Positions 8,861-19,826 are shown, numbered from the stretch's first letter. The stretch: DNA of 60,459 bases from an uncultured Rhodospirillales bacterium (GCA_937926175.1 CALANV010000001.1:1-60459), one strand, 5' to 3'. The notes: generated by a model not told the origin, from the sequence alone. Made by a program: numbers and translations.

Positions 8861-9445
8861 GTGAACGCATCAATGGACTGGACTGAAATCAAGCAGTGGC
8901 GCAAGGCGAAGCGCAACGAGTTGCTCGAACGTCGGCTGTCGGCACCGCGAGAGGCCCGCAAGGAATGGGCCGCGCAGATACAGAACTACGTGAGTCGCAT
9001 TCTCGCCGACATGTCGCCCCAGTTGCTCGGCTTTTACCTGCCATTCAAGGGCGAGTTCGACGCGCGCCCGCTCGTTCGCGAACTGCTTGAAACCGGATGG
9101 AGTGCGGCACTTCCCGTGGTCGTCGACAAAAAGGGGCGGCTCGAGTTCCGCGCCTGGCGGCCCGGCATCGCCATGGAGCCGGGCGTGTACGACATTCCCG
9201 TGCCCAAGGAACGCAACGTCGTGACGCCGACGGTATTGCTGGTGCCCGTCGTCGGCTTCGATTCCGCGAATTATCGGCTTGGCTATGGCGGCGGCTACTA
9301 CGACCGGACGCTCGCGGCGATCCGCCCACGCCCTGCCACCATCGGCATCGGTTTCGAGCTTTCGCGCCTCGATACGATCTATCCCCAGCCACACGACATC
9401 CCGCTTGACGTCATCGTCACCGAGGAGGGCGTCCGGCGCCGCTGA
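8861..9445 (+). CDS. 5-formyltetrahydrofolate cyclo-ligase
   Basis: Converts 5-formyl-THF to 5,10-methenyl-THF with ATP in the one-carbon pool. The 194-aa length and motifs fit: the basic N-terminal KQWRKAKRNELLERR, FYLPFKGEFD, LLVPVVGFD and the signature YRLGYGGGYYDRTL, then PHDIPLDVIVTEEG at the end. The frame starts with GTG at 8861, and an ATG four codons later is equally possible. The gene is often preceded by 6S RNA, but the 159-base divergent gap here shows no convincing match. Confidence 0.93.
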   Translation: MNASMDWTEIKQWRKAKRNELLERRLSAPREARKEWAAQIQNYVSRILADMSPQLLGFYLPFKGEFDARPLVRELLETGWSAALPVVVDKKGRLEFRAWRPGIAMEPGVYDIPVPKERNVVTPTVLLVPVVGFDSANYRLGYGGGYYDRTLAAIRPRPATIGIGFELSRLDTIYPQPHDIPLDVIVTEEGVRRR

Positions 9446-9597
9446 CGTGCGGGCGGGCCATCGACCGGCACCCGGATGGCGCGATACCCGCTCACATCGA
9501 GAGGTCGTCGACGGTCTTTTTCGGATCTGTCCCGTGCGACGGTAACGCCTGAGAAATGGCGAAAAGCGATCCCGTGCGCTGATCGTGTCAGGCCGAA

Positions 9598-9813
9598 TCA
9601 GCCGCGGAGACGGACGACGTTCTGCGCTGGGGGTGCGACCAGAAGGGGCTTGATCATTTCGCGCGCCTCGTCCACCAGCATCCCCGGATGGTGCGACAGC
9701 CAAGCTGTCACAGCGGCGTACAGGGCCACGAGTTCGCTCGCACCATCATAAAGCGCATCCACATAGGCGGTGAGGGCGGCCTGGCTAGGCGGATCAAGAT
9801 CGGCATTGACCAT
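9598..9813 (-). CDS. Hypothetical small protein (71 aa)
   Basis: A 71-aa acidic frame (MVNADLDPPSQAALTAYVDA...) predicted to be mainly helical, with a hydrophobic heptad-like stretch ELVALYAAVTAWL. The composition is protein-like and no overlapping better frame exists. I recognise no family. It is isolated between fau and the GlsB-like gene, on the opposite strand. Confidence 0.4.
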   Translation of the reverse strand: MVNADLDPPSQAALTAYVDALYDGASELVALYAAVTAWLSHHPGMLVDEAREMIKPLLVAPPAQNVVRLRG

Positions 9814-10026
9814 GCATTGGACCGTAAGCGGCGATGTAATACCGAACAGTTAATTCAAGCCGTTAATATCGCCTTCGTGAAACAGCGTGACGATAATGCA
9901 ACATCTGCTGGAAAGCTTGGCCGGAGGCGGATCAAAGTCGCGGTTGCCGCGTTCATCGCACCAGTACCAGCTCCGGCGCGCCGGTCATGGCTGCGGGGAG
10001 CATGCGAGCCGACAAGGAGAGCCGTC

Positions 10027-10275
10027 ATGGAATGGATCGGCGCGATCGTCATTGGATTGCTGGCCGGAATCGTCGCCAAACTCCTGATGCCCGGAAGAGA
10101 TCCCGGCGGGTTCATCGTCACCACGTTGCTCGGCATCGCCGGCGCACTCATCGCCACGTGGCTGGGACAGGCGATCGGCTGGTACGGCGAGGGCGAAGCC
10201 GCCGGCTTTATCGGAGCCGTGGTCGGCGCGACCATTCTTCTGGTCATCTACCGCTTGGTGCGACGTACAGCCTAG
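10027..10275 (+). CDS. GlsB/YeaQ/YmgE family membrane protein
   Basis: An 82-aa protein of the transglycosylase-associated (YeaQ/GlsB) family. It has three hydrophobic helices with the typical GLLAGIVAKLLMPGRDPGGF and TTLLGIAGALIATWLG segments and a short basic tail. The family is found in stress regulons, but its molecular role is unclear. The ATG is preceded by AAGGAGA, deciding the start against the longer frame. Confidence 0.9.
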   Translation: MEWIGAIVIGLLAGIVAKLLMPGRDPGGFIVTTLLGIAGALIATWLGQAIGWYGEGEAAGFIGAVVGATILLVIYRLVRRTA

Positions 10276-10386
10276 CTTGTCGCGGGCCATCAACCGCCAC
10301 CGGATGGCGGACGGGAACGCGTAAACGAGTTCTTAACCATATTCCTGCGACGATGGTCCCTGCTTCATCGAAGCTGGGGCGGGACC

Positions 10387-10755
10387 ATGCTGCCGATACC
10401 CCTTCACCTCCCCGCGGCTGAACCGACCGCCCACGCGCGTCAGACGGCGCTTAACCGCCGGATGCGCGTATGCGGCGCCGCTACTCTGATCAGCCTGGCG
10501 GGCACGCTGACGTTGGCGGCTACGGCCTATGTCATGATCGATGCCATTGCAGCCGTGGCCCTGCTCCTGGCGAGCACAGGGCTGGTGTTCGCCGTCCTGC
10601 GGCAGGCGGACCGCGAACTCATCGCGCCGCTCCAGATCGCCTGCCAGGAGGACTTCAGCCGGCGGATCGCCCCGCTTCTGGACGAGCTCTGCTCCACACA
10701 TGGCAGCAGTCGGGCCGTGCCTGCGAAGGTGCGCGCACGTACGCACGGGCACTGA
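10387..10755 (+). CDS. Hypothetical two-helix membrane protein
   Basis: A 122-aa frame. After about 30 hydrophilic residues come two adjacent membrane helices (AATLISLAGTLTLAATAYVM and IAAVALLLASTGLVFAVL), then a soluble tail with several charged residues and two Cys. No family is recognised. It lies just before a DUF3108 gene on the same strand, 79 bases apart, and may share its promoter. The AT-rich GTTCTTAACCATATTC stretch at about 10330 may be that promoter. Confidence 0.55.
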   Translation: MLPIPLHLPAAEPTAHARQTALNRRMRVCGAATLISLAGTLTLAATAYVMIDAIAAVALLLASTGLVFAVLRQADRELIAPLQIACQEDFSRRIAPLLDELCSTHGSSRAVPAKVRARTHGH

Positions 10756-10834
10756 GGCGAGGGTCGTTCCCCCTTCGGCCCGTTCGGGCGGACGTCGGGA
10801 ATTCACCGGCGCGGTCCACGTTATAGTTCCCGAG

Positions 10835-11623
10835 ATGCCCCTGTGCCGACCTTTCCTTGCCGCGGCCCTCGCGGCATGTATCGCCATGCCGACCCCACCT
10901 GCGTCGGCAACGGAATCCCTGTCGCTGCGCTACGCGGCGACCTGGGGCGGCGGCGCCGCAGCCGAGATCCGGCTGCAGATCGAGGAGGATGGCGCGGTCT
11001 TCCGCAATCGTGTCGATATCGAGACGGTCGGCCTTGCCCGTCTCTTGTCGGGCTTCAGGGCGCGTGCAATCAGCGAAGGCGTCACCGGCAGCGCCGTCGT
11101 GCCGTCCGCTTATGACGCGATCTACGATTCCCGCCGCCGGCGCGACAAACGCATCAACGTCCAGTTCATCCGGATGGCCGGAGGGACTGTCGCCGAGGAC
11201 GGTTCCATGGACACGAACAGCGATCCGCTTCTGCCCGAAGAGTTTCGGCGTGACGTCATCGATCCGCTGTCCAGCCTTACCGCGATACGCCAGTTCATCC
11301 GTACGCGCGACGTTGCCGTCGGCGAGAACTTCACGCTCGCCGTGTACGACGGCAAGCGGCGTTTCGACATCGACGGCAGGGTCCACGCGGCCGGGACACT
11401 GGATTGGCATGGCGGGCCCATCGATGTCGTTCGGCTGCAGCTGACGCTGCGGCCCATTGCCGGCTTCGACAGGGATTCCGGCGGCGATGATCGGCCCGAC
11501 GCGGCGCCACGCCACGTCGAAGTCGTGGTCACCAATGACGGGCGCGCCATTCCGCTTCTGCTCTCCGTACCGATCGCGTACGTGCCCGCAGTTGTGATGC
11601 TCGATCGGAATACGCGCCTCTAG
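10835..11623 (+). CDS. DUF3108 domain-containing exported protein
   Basis: A 262-aa protein with an N-terminal signal peptide (FLAAALAACIAMPTPPASA, cut near residue 25). A beta-rich domain matching DUF3108 proteins of alphaproteobacteria follows (LRYAATWGG near the start, YDGKRRFDI in the middle, PIAYVPAVVML at the end). It is likely periplasmic or outer-membrane associated, with unknown role. The ATG at 10835 is selected because the signal peptide starts there. The upstream open frame is not protein-like. Confidence 0.8.
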   Translation: MPLCRPFLAAALAACIAMPTPPASATESLSLRYAATWGGGAAAEIRLQIEEDGAVFRNRVDIETVGLARLLSGFRARAISEGVTGSAVVPSAYDAIYDSRRRRDKRINVQFIRMAGGTVAEDGSMDTNSDPLLPEEFRRDVIDPLSSLTAIRQFIRTRDVAVGENFTLAVYDGKRRFDIDGRVHAAGTLDWHGGPIDVVRLQLTLRPIAGFDRDSGGDDRPDAAPRHVEVVVTNDGRAIPLLLSVPIAYVPAVVMLDRNTRL

Positions 11624-11835
11624 CCGAGCGAATTTGTATGCACCAGTAACTTGCCGCGTCGCATCCAATGGATTGTTGCAATGCAGCATCGTCACAGGCC
11701 TGTCCCCGATAAATCAATGGCAATGCGGCCTCCCCTTTTCGGAGTATTCTGTCGAGAGCACACTGCGTCTATGGTGGCGAGCCTGAGCCACCGGCGTCTC
11801 CGCTGCCGGTCTTCAGAACGAGCGCTTGGAGGAAA

Positions 11836-13670
<1,835 letters not shown>

Positions 13671-13683
<13 letters not shown>

Positions 13684-13701
13684 GCGCGTCCGGCGCCGGC
13701 G
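13671..13701 (+). terminator. GC-rich hairpin at the end of pckG
   Basis: Inverted repeat CGCCGGCGCC / GGCGCCGGCG with an 11-base loop that spans the pckG stop codon. No T-tract follows, so it is a weak terminator candidate or an mRNA 3'-end stabiliser. Confidence 0.35.
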
Positions 13702-13942
13702 GTTCACCAGGCAACAAATCGGAGCCGTTCCGCGTTAGCTGATCGACCAATCAGCTTCGCGGAGAGGTCCCGATGCTGCCGGCAACGGCCGCGCACACAT
13801 CCGAACACGGGCTACATCGGGCGGCTGCCGGAATCGCGCGACCGACCGCGCGGCGCCTCCCGCGCATCGGATACGATCCCGCCGTTACTTCGACGCGGCG
13901 CCGCGCACGACGACACGGCCGGGGCGTCGCATCCGACCGCAT

Positions 13943-14959
13943 GTGCCGATGACGCGCCCGCAACGGGCCGAACCGCGCACCGAGGTGCGCATCAGTGGCT
14001 ATGGCGCCAAGATTCCGGACCCAGACGAGCCGGGGCACTTCCTGGGCGACCGGGTCAGCGGACGCGCCTTCGTCCAGCTGTACAAGAAACGATGCCGGGA
14101 ATGCGGGATCGACCTTCCCAAGAACCTGTCGGAAAGCGACATCGATCATATTCTCGAGGAAGGCGAGAACGCGGAAGAGCGGGCGACCCGCGAGGTCGCC
14201 GTCGAGTTCGGCGAACGCCTTGCCGAAGTGATCGGGATTCTCCTTCGCTGGTCCTATTGGCGACGGACGGAGCGAATCATCATCGGCGGCGGCATGGCGG
14301 CGCGCCATGTCGGTGACATCGCGATCCATGCCGCCCAGGCGCGCCTCATGAAGAGTCATCGGGAGCTTCGGCTGATGAAGATAAGCCACCACCCGAACGA
14401 AGCCGGTCTGGTCGGATCGGTTCATCTGGTCCCACCGTCGCAACTCGTCGGCAAGGACGGATTCCTCGCCGTGGACATCGGCGGCAGCAAGGTCCGCGCC
14501 GGTATCGTCGAGTTCGGTCAGCGCAAGTCTGGACCGCTCGCCGATGCCAGGGTTTGGCTGGTCGACGTGTGGAAATACCGCAAGGCAGGCGCCTCGCAGC
14601 AGAAACTGGTCAAAGGCATCGCCCGGATGCTCGTCAAACTGATCGACGAGGCGCACGCCAACGGCTTCCGCCTGTCGCCGCATGTCCGCATCGGGGTTCC
14701 CGGCGAGATCGACAGGAACGGCCATATCCGCGGCGGCACGCAGAACCTGCCCGGCGACTGGACCGACCGGTCCTTCAACCTGTCGCGCGAGCTCGCCGCC
14801 CGGCTGCCGCGGATCGACGGCGCCGCGCCAGCCGTCTCGATCCACAACGACGCCGTCGTCCAGGGGCTGGCCGAGCTGCCGTTCATGCGCGACGTGAAGC
14901 GCTGGGGGATCCTGACGATCGGCTCAGGTCTCGGCAACGCCCATTTCGTCAACCGGTAA
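13943..14959 (+). CDS. ROK-like sugar kinase-fold protein with circularly permuted domain order
   Basis: A 338-aa protein. Motifs normally at the C-terminal half of ROK kinases come first: DEPGHF, VSGRAFVQLYKKRC, then RIIIGGGMAARHVGDIAI and NEAGLVGS near residue 150. The normal N-terminal half follows. It includes the phosphate-1 loop FLAVDIGGSKVRAGIV (about 174-189), IGVPGEIDRNGHIRGG, the catalytic-type HNDAVVQGLAEL, and the phosphate-2 LTIGSGLGNAHF at the very end. The break falls between the phosphate-2 loop and the EPGH segment. The zinc CxCGxxGC motif is absent. The start is GTG at 13943 or ATG two codons later. Kinase activity is plausible, but the substrate is unknown. Confidence 0.7.
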   Translation: MPMTRPQRAEPRTEVRISGYGAKIPDPDEPGHFLGDRVSGRAFVQLYKKRCRECGIDLPKNLSESDIDHILEEGENAEERATREVAVEFGERLAEVIGILLRWSYWRRTERIIIGGGMAARHVGDIAIHAAQARLMKSHRELRLMKISHHPNEAGLVGSVHLVPPSQLVGKDGFLAVDIGGSKVRAGIVEFGQRKSGPLADARVWLVDVWKYRKAGASQQKLVKGIARMLVKLIDEAHANGFRLSPHVRIGVPGEIDRNGHIRGGTQNLPGDWTDRSFNLSRELAARLPRIDGAAPAVSIHNDAVVQGLAELPFMRDVKRWGILTIGSGLGNAHFVNR

Positions 14960-15493
14960 CCGCAATGCGGCGCTCAATGCCGGGCGTGCCCCCTATGGTT
15001 TGACTGGCCGGTTGATCTCCGGAATGCGAGCTTGAGGTTTTATTAAACATTCGTCGTCTATGGCCGACGTGAACAATCAAGCTTGTTTAATTATTTCTTA
15101 ATTCAGAAAGAATAGGCTGGCGCTCTCCGACCGGGAGGCGCGACGTGTTTTCTTCCGTGGCCGCATCGGGACGTTGCGACGACGCCGTCCGGCCGTGAGC
15201 TGGATGCCGAGCCGGCGTAGTGGAGTACAGTCGACGCCAACGGGAGCCTGACGCTACACCTCATGCTGCAGCCTGAACCGGGCCACATCGACGATGCGGA
15301 AGGGGATGATTCTCGGCAGGGGCCGGCATCGGCTGCGTCTCCAGAAGCTGCCAGCACTGCGATCGAAAAACATCGAGATGTCCGTCGAACATCCGTTCCC
15401 GAACGCGACCGATCGGCATGCGGGCGCGAACACCGGAGGTCGTCGCGAATGCGGCGCATCGAGCAAGCACCACCCGTTCCGCCGGGGCGCGGC
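14960..15493. other. Intergenic region with an AT-rich block
   Basis: 534 bases without a supported gene. Bases 15035-15112 are strikingly AT-rich against the local background (several TTTAAT/TTAATT runs) and may be a promoter region. The rest shows nothing I can name. Confidence 0.4.
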
Positions 15494-15751
15494 ATGAGTC
15501 GTCCGAACGTGAGCGACTGGGGGGTGCGCAGCCCGGTTTGTCTGATTGGCGCCGCGGGCGCCATGCTTGCCGCCGGCGCCCGCCTGTTGCAGGAACGATC
15601 CGGCATGGAGGTGAAATTCATGCCGATGTTCGACGCCCTGCCCGGCTGGGTCGTATCGGATATAACCGTCCTCGTCGCCGCCGTGATCGGCGGTGCCGTC
15701 GCGCAAATTGGTTGCGCGCTGGTCACGTGGCTGAAGCAGGAAGCTGATTGA
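15494..15751 (+). CDS. Hypothetical small membrane protein (85 aa)
   Basis: The 85-aa C-terminal part of a longer open frame, starting MSRPNVSDWG. It has two hydrophobic stretches (SPVCLIGAAGAMLAAGARLL and VSDITVLVAAVIGGAVAQIG). The upstream part of the frame is arginine/serine-rich and looks non-coding, so the start is set here. No family is recognised. Confidence 0.35.
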   Translation: MSRPNVSDWGVRSPVCLIGAAGAMLAAGARLLQERSGMEVKFMPMFDALPGWVVSDITVLVAAVIGGAVAQIGCALVTWLKQEAD

Positions 15752-15789
15752 TTGCCGGCCCGTGGTCCTTTCGTGGGACCGGACGTCAG

Positions 15790-16056
15790 TCAGCGCTCGT
15801 CAAGCTCTTCGTCCGCCGTCAGGATATCGTAGATCTCGGCGACGACGCCGGTCAGCGAATGACCGCTGCGGTCGAGTACGTCCCCGTATCCCTGCGCGTA
15901 GAGATATGCCTGCCACAGCTCGTCGACCGATGCGCCGGTCGCGGCGATCGCCGTCGCCTTGGGATCGGCAATGTCGCCGACGATCGACCTGATTTGCTCG
16001 TGCGTCAGGCGTTCGGACATCGTCCCACCAGCCTTGTCATGACTGGTGTGTGTCAT
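15790..16056 (-). CDS. Hypothetical acidic protein (88 aa)
   Basis: An 88-aa acidic, probably helical protein (SERLTHEQIRSIVGDIADPK...) ending TADEELDER. The start is set by a strong Shine-Dalgarno, AAGGAGGT, eight bases before the ATG at 16056. Two further ATGs lie upstream and downstream. The family is not recognised. It is a single gene, divergent from the DUF1194 gene. Confidence 0.6.
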   Translation of the reverse strand: MTHTSHDKAGGTMSERLTHEQIRSIVGDIADPKATAIAATGASVDELWQAYLYAQGYGDVLDRSGHSLTGVVAEIYDILTADEELDER

Positions 16057-16245
16057 TGCTCTACCTCCTTCGCTGCGATCCCGACCTGCGGGGGCCGCCA
16101 AGGCCAACGCCCTGTTCTTCGCCCTGTTCCATAGCCACGATGGCCGAATTCGATGCCCATTCAACCCTCATGCCCGGAGCCGTACCCATCGGGTACACTT
16201 TATCACTTCACCTGATGGTCACTCCACCTGATGCGAGGTACGGGC

Positions 16246-17064
16246 ATGTTGGGGAGAACGTTTGGGCGGCTGGTCATCGCCGGTCTCGTTGCATGGGCCG
16301 GCCTGCCCTCGGCCACGATCGCAACCGCAGCCATGGTCGACGTACAGCTCGTGCTCACCGCCGATGTGTCCCGCAGCATCGACGACGGCGAGTTCCAGCT
16401 TCAGCGGCAAGGCTACGCGACGGCTTTCAAGGATCCCCGCGTCCTGCATGCGATCCGTTCGGGCCAGATCGGCCGAATTGCGGTCTGTTACCTGGAGTGG
16501 TCCGGCATCGATTCGCAACAGGTCGTCGTCGACTGGACGGTGATCGAGGACGACGAGACGGCCGGGGCTTTCGCGGATGCACTGCTGGCCGCGCCGCGCC
16601 GATTCGCCAATCGCACCGCAATCGGCGCGGCCATCGACTTTGCCGTCGCCCAGTTCGCGCGCAGCGGCCACGAGAGTCTACGTCGAACGATCGACATATC
16701 CGGCGACGGAACGAATACGGACGGGCGAAGCGCCGCCAGCGCACGCGACGACGCCGTCGCAGCCGGCATCACGATCAATGGCCTGGTCATCCTGAGCCCC
16801 GAGCCGATGCCCTGGAATCCATTGCACACTCACCCGCCGGGCGGGCTCGAGCTCTATTATCGTGAGAATGTCGTGGGCGGGCCGGGTGCCTTCGTCATCG
16901 TTGTCGACGATTTCGCGTCCTTTGCGCACGCCATCACCAACAAGCTGATCCGTGAGATTGCTGGTATCGATCCTGCCGTGGCTCCGCAGCGACACGCTGA
17001 TGTACGTGAGCATCATGCATCTGCCCGGCATCGAAAAGAGCCGCCACCATATAACGCCCGATAA
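16246..17064 (+). CDS. DUF1194 von Willebrand factor A-like exported protein
   Basis: A 272-aa protein with a signal peptide (RLVIAGLVAWAGLPSATIATAA). A vWA-like domain follows with a metal-binding MIDAS motif DVSRS near residue 40, ISGDGTNTDG and NGLVIL further on. This matches DUF1194 proteins of alphaproteobacteria. It is predicted to be periplasmic and to bind a divalent ion. The ATG at 16246 is preferred over 16231, because GAGG falls eight bases before it. The C-terminal tail is His/Arg-rich. Confidence 0.85.
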   Translation: MLGRTFGRLVIAGLVAWAGLPSATIATAAMVDVQLVLTADVSRSIDDGEFQLQRQGYATAFKDPRVLHAIRSGQIGRIAVCYLEWSGIDSQQVVVDWTVIEDDETAGAFADALLAAPRRFANRTAIGAAIDFAVAQFARSGHESLRRTIDISGDGTNTDGRSAASARDDAVAAGITINGLVILSPEPMPWNPLHTHPPGGLELYYRENVVGGPGAFVIVVDDFASFAHAITNKLIREIAGIDPAVAPQRHADVREHHASARHRKEPPPYNAR

Positions 17065-17225
17065 CGGCCGCGCTGCGGCATATCCTTTTGCGGCGGACCC
17101 ACCGTCCGCTCGCGGTATTTCGATGAAACCCGGCGACTCATTCGACGTTTGTACCGAGGGAATGATCGGCCACCTTTTGGGTCGCGGCCGATCCCCGCTT
17201 CAACCAATCTGAAGGATTCCACACC

Positions 17226-17606
17226 ATGATGTCGCAGGTTGGACCGAGACCGGTCCTGGCATCGGCGCTGGGAACGTCGATGCTCTTGCTGGCAAGCTGC
17301 GCGTCCGGCGAGCCGCCGACGGCGCAACTTAGTACGGCACGTGCCGCTATCGAGGATGCCGAGCGGAACGACGCCGCACGGCATGCGCCCGTTGAGCTCA
17401 ACGGCGCACGCGAGAAGCTCGGTCGCGCTCAGGCCGCCGCGCGGCAGGGGAAATACGAGCCGGCGGCCCGTCTTGCCCGCGAGGCAGAGGTCGACGCACA
17501 GCTTGCCAGCAGCAAGTCAAACTCTGCTGCTGCCAAAGCCGCCCTGCAGCAGGTACGCGAGGGCATCGGCACACTCCGGCAAGAGATGCAGCGGCAAAAC
17601 CGCTGA
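17226..17606 (+). CDS. DUF4398 lipoprotein
   Basis: A 126-aa protein with a lipoprotein signal peptide and lipobox LLASC (Cys at about residue 25). A helical DUF4398 domain follows (TARAAIEDAERNDA, PVELNGAREKLGRAQAAARQ, KYEPAARLAREAEVDAQLA). It is likely tethered to the outer membrane. It sits 22 bases upstream of an OmpA-like gene carrying a related region, so the two probably act together at the cell wall. Confidence 0.82.
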   Translation: MMSQVGPRPVLASALGTSMLLLASCASGEPPTAQLSTARAAIEDAERNDAARHAPVELNGAREKLGRAQAAARQGKYEPAARLAREAEVDAQLASSKSNSAAAKAALQQVREGIGTLRQEMQRQNR

Positions 17607-17628
17607 CAGCCGGCAGAGGAGAAGAATC

Positions 17629-18441
17629 ATGCGACGAATGATTACATGTACGCGCGCGCCGGCCTTTGCGGCACTCCTCGGCCTCGGGTTATCCGCATGC
17701 GGCACCACCCCGCAGACGAATCCCAACCTCGAGGCCGCACGCAGTCAGGTTTCGTCCGTGTCACAAGATCCGGTCGTCGCCCAGCAGGCGCCGCTGGAGC
17801 TGTCGAAAGCGCGCGAGTCGCTCGAGCGGGCCCAGGCCATCTGGCAGGACGGCGCAGATCCGGCCCAGGTCAATCACGAGGCCTATATCGCCATGCAGCA
17901 GGCGGCGATCGCACGCGAGGTCGCAACCACGCGGGCGACGCAGGAACAGATCCGGATGGCCGAGACCGAGCGCACGAAGACATTGCTGTCGGGGCGGACG
18001 GAGCAAACGCGGCGCCTCGAGCAGGAGCTCGCCGACCTGCAGGCGCGGCAGACTCCGCGAGGTCCGGTCCTCACGCTTGGCGACGTGCTGTTCAGGGTCA
18101 ACAGTGCCGACCTTCTGCCTGGGGCCGGTACGAACCTGGACCGGATCGCGACCTTCATGCAGCAGCATCCGGAGTATCGACTGCTGGTCGAAGGTCACAC
18201 CGACAGCACCGGTAATTCCGACTACAACATGACCCTGTCCCAGATGCGAGCCGATTCCGTGCGGCAGGCGCTGACGGTGCGCGGCGTCGACCCCAGTCGC
18301 ATCGAGACCCAAGGCTTCGGCGAGACCCTGCCTGTCGCCAGCAACGAGACGGCACAGGGACGACAGCTCAACCGTCGTGTCGAGGTCCTGGTGCAAGGTC
18401 CGGGCTTGCAGACACCGGGTGCTGCCGGTGCGCCACGATGA
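17629..18441 (+). CDS. OmpA-family lipoprotein with DUF4398-like N-terminus
   Basis: A 270-aa protein. The lipobox is LSAC (Cys at about residue 24). A DUF4398-like helical region follows (PLELSKARESLERAQAIW), then a coiled coil (about residues 90-145). The C-terminal OmpA peptidoglycan-binding domain includes VLFRVNSADLLP, VEGHTDSTGNSDYN and RRVEVLV. It should link the outer membrane to peptidoglycan. The start ATG is preceded by GGAGAAG. It is in an operon with the DUF4398 lipoprotein gene and convergent with the PAP2 gene six bases later. Confidence 0.88.
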   Translation: MRRMITCTRAPAFAALLGLGLSACGTTPQTNPNLEAARSQVSSVSQDPVVAQQAPLELSKARESLERAQAIWQDGADPAQVNHEAYIAMQQAAIAREVATTRATQEQIRMAETERTKTLLSGRTEQTRRLEQELADLQARQTPRGPVLTLGDVLFRVNSADLLPGAGTNLDRIATFMQQHPEYRLLVEGHTDSTGNSDYNMTLSQMRADSVRQALTVRGVDPSRIETQGFGETLPVASNETAQGRQLNRRVEVLVQGPGLQTPGAAGAPR

Positions 18442-18447
18442 TCCCGA

Positions 18448-19371
18448 TTACGGCGGTGCGAGTCCGTGCGGAGCGCGTTTATCCGGCCGATCTATGCCGG
18501 CAGCCCTGCTGCGGCCCCACTCGGAAATCACGACGCCAACGAGCAGCCAGAAGAATCCGACGAGAAAGCCGCTTGCAACGTCGCTGACGAAGTGGACGCG
18601 AAGATAGATCCGGCTGAACCCGATGACGCCGACCAAAATCGCCGTCCAGAACACGATCTCGAAACGCCCACGCAGCCCCTTCGTCCGGCGCACCACGGTG
18701 TAGGCAAGGAACCCGTAGACGGCCATCGCGGCGGTCGCATGACCGCTCGGAAACGCCGGTGAGTCGGCCGTGACGATGTCGAGAAACTCCGGGCGGTCGC
18801 GTCCGATCGCGTATTTCCCGATCCATGTGGTCGCCTGAGCGCCGATCATCGTCGTCCACAGCCCAGGCACAAACTGCCAGCGCCGCTCAAGCGCCAGGAA
18901 TGCCGTTCCGGCGAGACAGACGGCCGTGACCGCAGGCCCTTCACCCATCTTCGTGATCCACAGAAACATGCCAAGGAACGGCTGGATCCGCACGCCATCC
19001 AGGGCCTGGTTGACGGCGGTGTCGAACCAGACGACCTCGTCCGCCTCGAGCAGTTCCTCGATCAGACCACCGAACAGAAACGCGACATAAGCTGCTGCAC
19101 ACACGATGAGAGTGAGCGGCAACCCCGTAAAGCGGTCGGTACGCGTCCGCGCGACAAGGACGGCGTAGAGACGTGGTGCACGAACCGCGACGATGGCACT
19201 GATTGGACGTGCATGCGCCATGAGCCGTGCAGCAAGCGAACCACCGGTGATCCGCACCGCCATCCACTGTGCGAATTCGACCAGGTGCCATGCCAACTGA
19301 TGCAGGACGGCCAGGCACAGTACCGTCGTGAACGCCGTCACGATGACGATGAGCGATGCGTACGAAGGCAT
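18448..19371 (-). CDS. PAP2-family membrane phosphatase
   Basis: A 307-aa multi-pass membrane protein. The C-terminal half carries the three PAP2 motifs: KYAIGRDRP, then PSGHATAAM, then SRIYLRVHFVSDV with the catalytic His. An N-terminal extension has one to two helices and resembles a DedA/associated linker. Such proteins dephosphorylate lipid phosphates such as undecaprenyl pyrophosphate or phosphatidic acid. The substrate here is unknown. Confidence 0.87.
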   Translation of the reverse strand: MPSYASLIVIVTAFTTVLCLAVLHQLAWHLVEFAQWMAVRITGGSLAARLMAHARPISAIVAVRAPRLYAVLVARTRTDRFTGLPLTLIVCAAAYVAFLFGGLIEELLEADEVVWFDTAVNQALDGVRIQPFLGMFLWITKMGEGPAVTAVCLAGTAFLALERRWQFVPGLWTTMIGAQATTWIGKYAIGRDRPEFLDIVTADSPAFPSGHATAAMAVYGFLAYTVVRRTKGLRGRFEIVFWTAILVGVIGFSRIYLRVHFVSDVASGFLVGFFWLLVGVVISEWGRSRAAGIDRPDKRAPHGLAPP

Positions 19372-19441
19372 CGTCAGCTCTTACGCTTCGCAGGGCGCGC
19401 GGATCCGCCGGGTGCGACCCTACCCGGGCGGCCGCACCACA

Positions 19442-19672
19442 TCACCGGTCATGACCCTCCCGGCTGCTCTTGAAGAGCAGCCACATGAGAATCCCGGCCA
19501 CCATGGCTGTGCCCACGATTCCAAGCGTGAGCGCAATCCAACCATGTACGCTCATGGTCTCCCCGCCCGACGACAACGCCACGACGATCCAGACGATTGC
19601 CGTTACGACCGCGATCAGAAGAGCTGCCCATCCGAGCAGCGGACCGTGTTGCGTGGGTCCTGGTCGTGCCAT
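19442..19672 (-). CDS. Small two-helix membrane protein
   Basis: A 76-aa protein with two clear membrane helices (LGWAALLIAVVTAIVWIVVA and GWIALTLGIVGTAMVAGILM) joined by a short loop and ending in a charged tail. No family is assigned. It lies 70 bases upstream of the PAP2 gene on the same strand and may be co-transcribed. Confidence 0.6.
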   Translation of the reverse strand: MARPGPTQHGPLLGWAALLIAVVTAIVWIVVALSSGGETMSVHGWIALTLGIVGTAMVAGILMWLLFKSSREGHDR

Positions 19673-19797
19673 GCCCTAATCACCACCTTTCGATCCGAAC
19701 GTCCGGATCACGAATGACGCCGCGGGCAAGCGGCCCCCGGCCCTCTCATACGTTACGCTTCTGCCACCGTTCGAACGGCAACTCCTGACACCGCCCC

Positions 19798-19826
19798 TTG
19801 CGAGCTTAGCCTCTTCTTCCTATATG
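19798..19826 (+). promoter_or_regulatory. Sigma70-like promoter candidate
   Basis: TTGCGA, a 17-base spacer, then TATATG. It lies 302 bases upstream of rnk in a 455-base gap (19673-20127). The first ATG downstream (19836) opens a 30-codon frame with a Cys-containing hydrophobic middle. That is too little to call a gene. Confidence 0.35.
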
